Assembly: GCF_900104155.1 (NCBI RefSeq) | Contig: NZ_FMYB01000004.1 | Span: 62,001-126,000 of the forward strand | Origin: Butyrivibrio sp. INlla16 | GTDB lineage: Bacteria > Bacillota > Clostridia > Lachnospirales > Lachnospiraceae | Reading direction: 5' to 3' | Length of the DNA: 64,000 nt | Part shown: positions 60,648-64,000 of the stretch, one piece after another | Position numbering within the stretch: the first letter of the stretch is position 1 | Layout: every line of letters starts with the position of its first letter | Notes under the pieces: generated by a model | What the model was told of the DNA's origin: nothing | The model's database searches: none | What the model saw: the letters and a program-made list of their open reading frames with translations, nothing else | Program-made: the position numbers and the translations under genes

Positions 60648-61676
60648 CTACAAATTCTGTTCAATATGTATACTCAGCTCCGTATAATTCACCTTCTTAG
60701 GCACTGTGCCATACGCCAGATAATTAAACAGAATCTCCAGCGAGAGTTTACCCTGCTTCTCGGGCTCCTGACAGATCGTCGCGGTTATCATTCCCTTGTG
60801 GAACATCTCATACTGCACCGCTACAAGGTCATTCGTGATAATCCTTATTTTTCTCTGCGGATCCTCTGCTGCGATAAGCCTGCAGATATCGTAATCCCTC
60901 GGGTTGATGACATAAACCACGTTGGTCTCGGGATACTTAATAAGCATCTCTCTGACTGCCCGCTTGTTCTCCTCTCGGTCAAGGGATATGCTCCACTTTC
61001 CGAGAAGCTCCATATCGGGATAGCGCGAGTTCATCTCATTTGAGAAGCCTCTGATACGCTCAGTTGCACTCTCCTTGATGCTGTCGTACTCCGTAAAGAA
61101 GCATACCTTTGCATCCTCTCCTCCGGCCATTGCAGAAAGTCCTGCCGCAAGCCTTCCGGAAGCGATATAGTCACAGCCCACATAGGCCAGATGCTCTACG
61201 CCGTCAAGTCTGCTGTTGTAGAAAACCAGTGGTATGTCACGCTTTTTCTGTTCTTCAATTATCAGATCATTTACGGGAGAAGTGGTGCCTGTTATGCAAA
61301 CACCATCATACTCTCCGATTGTTTTCTTAAGCGATTTTAACAGGCTCGCCTCTTCCTTCGCGCTGTCAGGATACTCGACTATATCCGTTGTTGCAGCATA
61401 GGCTTCCAGGGATTTTGCCTTTTTCTCGGCACTCTCCCTCACCGGAATAAAAAACGGGCTGTACTGTGTCTTGGGAATCATAAAAAGAAACTTTAGCTTC
61501 TTTTTCCTGACTGCAAGTCCCTGTGCCACACGGTTGGGTTCGTAGTGGAGTTCCTCGCACGCTTTCTCAACGCGTTCTCTGGTCTCCTGCTTGACGTAGC
61601 CTCTGTTGTGAAGCACGCGGTCGACAGTACCGATTGAGACACCGGCCTGCTTCGCTATTTCAGTTATCGTTGCCAT
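60648..61676 (-). CDS. LacI-family transcriptional regulator
   Basis: 342 residues. N-terminal HTH TITEIAKQAGVSIGTVDRVL with hinge PNRVAQGLAVRKKK, then a periplasmic-binding-type sensor domain (DGVCITGTTSP, GRLAAGLSAMAG). It probably represses its own DUF4867-lacI operon and the isomerase gene through TGTGTGAACGTACACACA-type sites. Starts 7 bp after the DUF4867 gene. The inducer is probably a pathway sugar, identity unknown. Confidence 0.92.
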   Translation of the reverse strand: MATITEIAKQAGVSIGTVDRVLHNRGYVKQETRERVEKACEELHYEPNRVAQGLAVRKKKLKFLFMIPKTQYSPFFIPVRESAEKKAKSLEAYAATTDIVEYPDSAKEEASLLKSLKKTIGEYDGVCITGTTSPVNDLIIEEQKKRDIPLVFYNSRLDGVEHLAYVGCDYIASGRLAAGLSAMAGGEDAKVCFFTEYDSIKESATERIRGFSNEMNSRYPDMELLGKWSISLDREENKRAVREMLIKYPETNVVYVINPRDYDICRLIAAEDPQRKIRIITNDLVAVQYEMFHKGMITATICQEPEKQGKLSLEILFNYLAYGTVPKKVNYTELSIHIEQNL

Positions 61677-61683
61677 TTTCCCC

Positions 61684-62319
61684 TCAGATGAGTCCTGCGA
61701 TATCGATGTTCTCTCCTGTTATGCCTTCGTATGCACCGTCAGCGATCTCAGAAGCATCCTTGTGTGCAAGAAGCCACTTATTTGTAGCGAAAAGTGTTCT
61801 GTCATCAAGGTTCTTGCCTGCTGTTTCGGTAGTTCCTACGTTTGTTCCCTTTGGAAGTGCGATGAGAACCTTGAAGCCCTTGGAAGCATCTGCGTGGCAG
61901 GGTGCATAGTGAAGAGTTGAAGCATAAACCTCAACAAGCACACCCTTAGGGCACTTGAATGCTACAACCTTTGAAGAATCAAGCATGCCGTCCTCGATGT
62001 CACTGAGCTTAGCAAGAAGAAGGATGAAATCCTCTGTTCCAAGGTTGAACTCGCTGTCTCTGTGGTACTCCATGCAGTTCATCTTTGTGTTGTGTCCGTT
62101 GCAGTAACCAAACTGGAAGGGCATGCCGCCGAAAAGGCTTGTGCCAAGATCCTTGGTATCTGCTGTAGCCATGAGCTTAGGCTCCTCAGCCACATAAACA
62201 ACACCCTCCGGACAAGGTGTGTCATTCTCAAGTGTCTTAAGAATTTCAGCTACGCTGTATCCCTCAACAACTCTGCCGTACTCTTTGAACTCTCTGTCTG
62301 TTACGTTTTTGATTACCAT
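61684..62319 (-). CDS. DUF4867-family protein (cupin-like)
   Basis: 211 residues. Features: MNCMEYHRDSEFNLGTEDF and ASTLHYAPCHA, with His and Glu placed as in metal-binding cupin-type sugar enzymes. I recognise it as DUF4867-like from its length and context beside a sugar isomerase. Function undetermined; a sugar lyase or isomerase-like activity is possible. First gene of the operon with lacI, under a strong promoter with an operator over the start site. Confidence 0.75.
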   Translation of the reverse strand: MVIKNVTDREFKEYGRVVEGYSVAEILKTLENDTPCPEGVVYVAEEPKLMATADTKDLGTSLFGGMPFQFGYCNGHNTKMNCMEYHRDSEFNLGTEDFILLLAKLSDIEDGMLDSSKVVAFKCPKGVLVEVYASTLHYAPCHADASKGFKVLIALPKGTNVGTTETAGKNLDDRTLFATNKWLLAHKDASEIADGAYEGITGENIDIAGLI

Positions 62320-62387
62320 TTTTCTCCTACCTTTCTTTATTGTTATTGTGCTTTGTTTTTCTCATAACCAACTAACGAATTACGTTT

Positions 62388-62433
62388 TCCGTTAACGTAC
62401 ACACATTATAGGTGAAAAGATGGTGTTGTTCAA
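62388..62433 (-). promoter_or_regulatory. Promoter and operator of the DUF4867-lacI operon
   Basis: TTGAAC (62428-62433)-17 nt-TATAAT (62405-62410) is a near-consensus promoter. It is directly followed by TGTGTGTACGTTAACGGA (62388-62405), one half of which matches the operator at the isomerase promoter. Confidence 0.85.
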
Positions 62434-62483
62434 TTATCAGATTTATACAAAAATTCATTGCTCTTTTTTCGCTATTTCCCTAG

Positions 62484-62516
62484 AAAAAAAGCAGGATGCG
62501 TTTTTGCACCCTGCTT
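62484..62516 (-). terminator. Terminator after the M3 peptidase gene
   Basis: AAGCAGGGTGC-5 nt-GCATCCTGCTT stem with one mismatch, followed by seven Ts on the minus strand, 31 bp after the peptidase stop. Confidence 0.85.
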
Positions 62517-62546
62517 AATAACCTTTATCCTTATGCCGGCAAATTT

Positions 62547-64000
62547 TTATTCAAGCCCCAACTCTTTCTGCAGATACTCTGCAGCTTCTTTTATAACATC
62601 CTCTGAAAATGCAGGTTTAAGATCAAGGGCGGATATAGCATCAAAGTAATCCATGCTCCCTCCGATCCGGCCAAGCTTCATAAATATATCCGTTCCTTTT
62701 CTCTTATCCTTCTCAAACTCATTGGCAATATAGATCGCAGATAAATCGCTTATGGAATATGAGATCAGGTATCTTGGAAGGCCTATAGCCTCTACATTTC
62801 TATAGAGTCCCGCTCCCTTATCAAGAAGCTTTGGATGCATTTGGACTACGCCGGGTCTATAGAGTCTTGTGAGCTCATTGAATTTATCTATGCGCTCCTG
62901 CACACTTGCTTCCGGACATCTATATAAAAATGTTTCAAATTCATGAAATAAACAATACCCTGCAATTTCATCAAGAACTGACGTCAGATGACCTTTTCTG
63001 TACTTATCAGCATCCTCACCGAAAAACTTCTCTGCGTAATAATGAGATATAAATTCCATGGACTTGGATGGTATCTCCACCAAATCCTGCACAGGATCCT
63101 GAAGCTCCTGGGGCTCCAGCGAATCCATTGACAGCATGGTCTGCATAGCATGACCGCTTTCATGTATCAGATCATTAACACTTTCGGCATCATCAAGAAA
63201 GTTTCCGTAAATAAAAGGAACTCTCATTTCGGGTATCCCTACAGTGAACGCCAGCCCTGTTATCCTGGTATCCGTCGACTTAATATCAACATAGCCGTTC
63301 TCATTCATTTTTCTGAAAGTATCGCCAAGTACAGAATCCATATCATCATACATTTCCTGTACCTTTTCTCTTATGAACTTCTCATCTCCAAGCGGTTTTG
63401 CATTTCCGTCAGCAAAGAATATGTCACTGTCATAGGACGTAAACTCTGAAAGTCCCAGCTCTTTTTGTAATTTCTTATTACTCTTTTCCAAAACAGGAAG
63501 TATATATTTCTTTACATTGTCGCAAAACTCTTGGAGCTCATCCTCTCCATAAGAAAATCTTCCTCGCGAAATATTCTCATAATCAAGATAATTCTTAAAT
63601 CCATTAGCCTTTGCAAGCTTATCCCTTACTTCAACTAACTCTCCTATGAGCTCACCGAATCTCTCACCATTCTCAGCAAAAGCTTTTTCCACGGAATAGC
63701 GGGCATTATGTCTAACCTCTGTGTCGGGGGATTTTTTCTTGTATCCTATTTGAGATGCGGAAACCATCTCCCCGTTATATTCATACTTAAGTTCAGACAG
63801 ACATTTGTGGAGCTCAGTCACAAGCTCGTTTTCTCTGATCAGGAATTCCTCGCCCGCTTCATACAACTTTTTTTCATTTAACTGTTTCTTTATCAGAAAG
63901 GCTCCGTATTTTTCTTCAAAGGCCTCGCGATATGCACTGTTTTCGACAACTTCGTAAATTCTCTGTTCACCTGCTACAGCCATTTTTCCGAAAACATATG
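62547..64000 (-). CDS. M3-family oligoendopeptidase, 5' end outside the window
   Basis: At least 478 residues. Zinc motif HESGH (around residue 289) with the second ligand Glu in VEIPSKSMEF, and RPGVVQMHPKL plus Tyr-rich ISYSISDLSAIYIAN near the C-terminus. M3 oligoendopeptidases are about 560-600 residues, and the frame stays open through the window edge above the first ATG at 63983, with no ribosome site before that ATG. About 80-100 N-terminal residues are therefore probably missing here. Cleaves short peptides in the cytoplasm. Confidence 0.88.
   Translation of the reverse strand, partial: YVFGKMAVAGEQRIYEVVENSAYREAFEEKYGAFLIKKQLNEKKLYEAGEEFLIRENELVTELHKCLSELKYEYNGEMVSASQIGYKKKSPDTEVRHNARYSVEKAFAENGERFGELIGELVEVRDKLAKANGFKNYLDYENISRGRFSYGEDELQEFCDNVKKYILPVLEKSNKKLQKELGLSEFTSYDSDIFFADGNAKPLGDEKFIREKVQEMYDDMDSVLGDTFRKMNENGYVDIKSTDTRITGLAFTVGIPEMRVPFIYGNFLDDAESVNDLIHESGHAMQTMLSMDSLEPQELQDPVQDLVEIPSKSMEFISHYYAEKFFGEDADKYRKGHLTSVLDEIAGYCLFHEFETFLYRCPEASVQERIDKFNELTRLYRPGVVQMHPKLLDKGAGLYRNVEAIGLPRYLISYSISDLSAIYIANEFEKDKRKGTDIFMKLGRIGGSMDYFDAISALDLKPAFSEDVIKEAAEYLQKELGLE

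Overview
The window looks like chromosome of a low-to-moderate GC anaerobic member of the Clostridia, most likely Lachnospiraceae and probably near Butyrivibrio. This is an inference from the DUF6145-coaX-dusB-greA-lysS block, the SAM-I riboswitch on metK, the YczE, DUF975 and DUF4867 family proteins, and Gram-positive type ribosome binding sites and terminators. No rRNA, tRNA, CRISPR array, transposase or integrase was recognised.

Region 1 (about 1-20.4 kb, nearly all on the minus strand) reads as an accessory element. From its replication end it carries two small DNA-binding-like paralogues, ParA, ParB, a short RepA_N protein, a full RepA initiator, conserved hypotheticals, an ADP-ribosylglycohydrolase with a 37-residue Cys-rich partner, a Sel1-repeat protein, a ClpP-like protease and several unknowns. 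Its cargo is two striking operons. The first is leader peptide / attenuator - rtcB - unknown 292-aa protein - prfH - MoxR ATPase - metallopeptidase/VWA protein, a predicted ribosome (RNA) damage repair operon. The second is a WYL regulator - small dynamin-like GTPase - large dynamin-like GTPase - tail-anchored protein. A 54-codon ORF inside the ClpP operon shares a DNA and protein block with the large dynamin.

Region 2 (20.5-38.6 kb, minus strand) is core chromosome: lysS, greA, dusB, a DUF6145 protein, coaX, birA, argF, a SleB-type hydrolase, proC, an rRNA methyltransferase, pfkA, dnaE, an ABC exporter, and metK under a SAM-I riboswitch. Region 3 (38.7-49.7 kb, mostly plus) has an orphan HipA-like kinase, a MATE exporter, a YczE protein, tex (minus), three envelope or protease-like proteins, a GH2 glycosidase and a carbamate kinase. 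Region 4 (49.7-64 kb) has clpX, htrA, galE, a UDPGP-family pyrophosphorylase, a D-2-hydroxyacid dehydrogenase, an aldose epimerase, nagB, a LacI-controlled sugar isomerase regulon with DUF4867, and an M3 peptidase that runs off the right edge.

Two sequence-level patterns stand out. The first is the rtcB leader: a strong-SD 25-codon ORF contains CAGAGGC, which can pair with the 5' arm of a terminator placed just before rtcB, so transcription of a repair operon could respond to translation of the leader. The second is a dispersed two-hairpin repeat (five copies plus a fragment) whose GGATGAGG end supplies the Shine-Dalgarno sequence of at least three unrelated genes, including dnaE.
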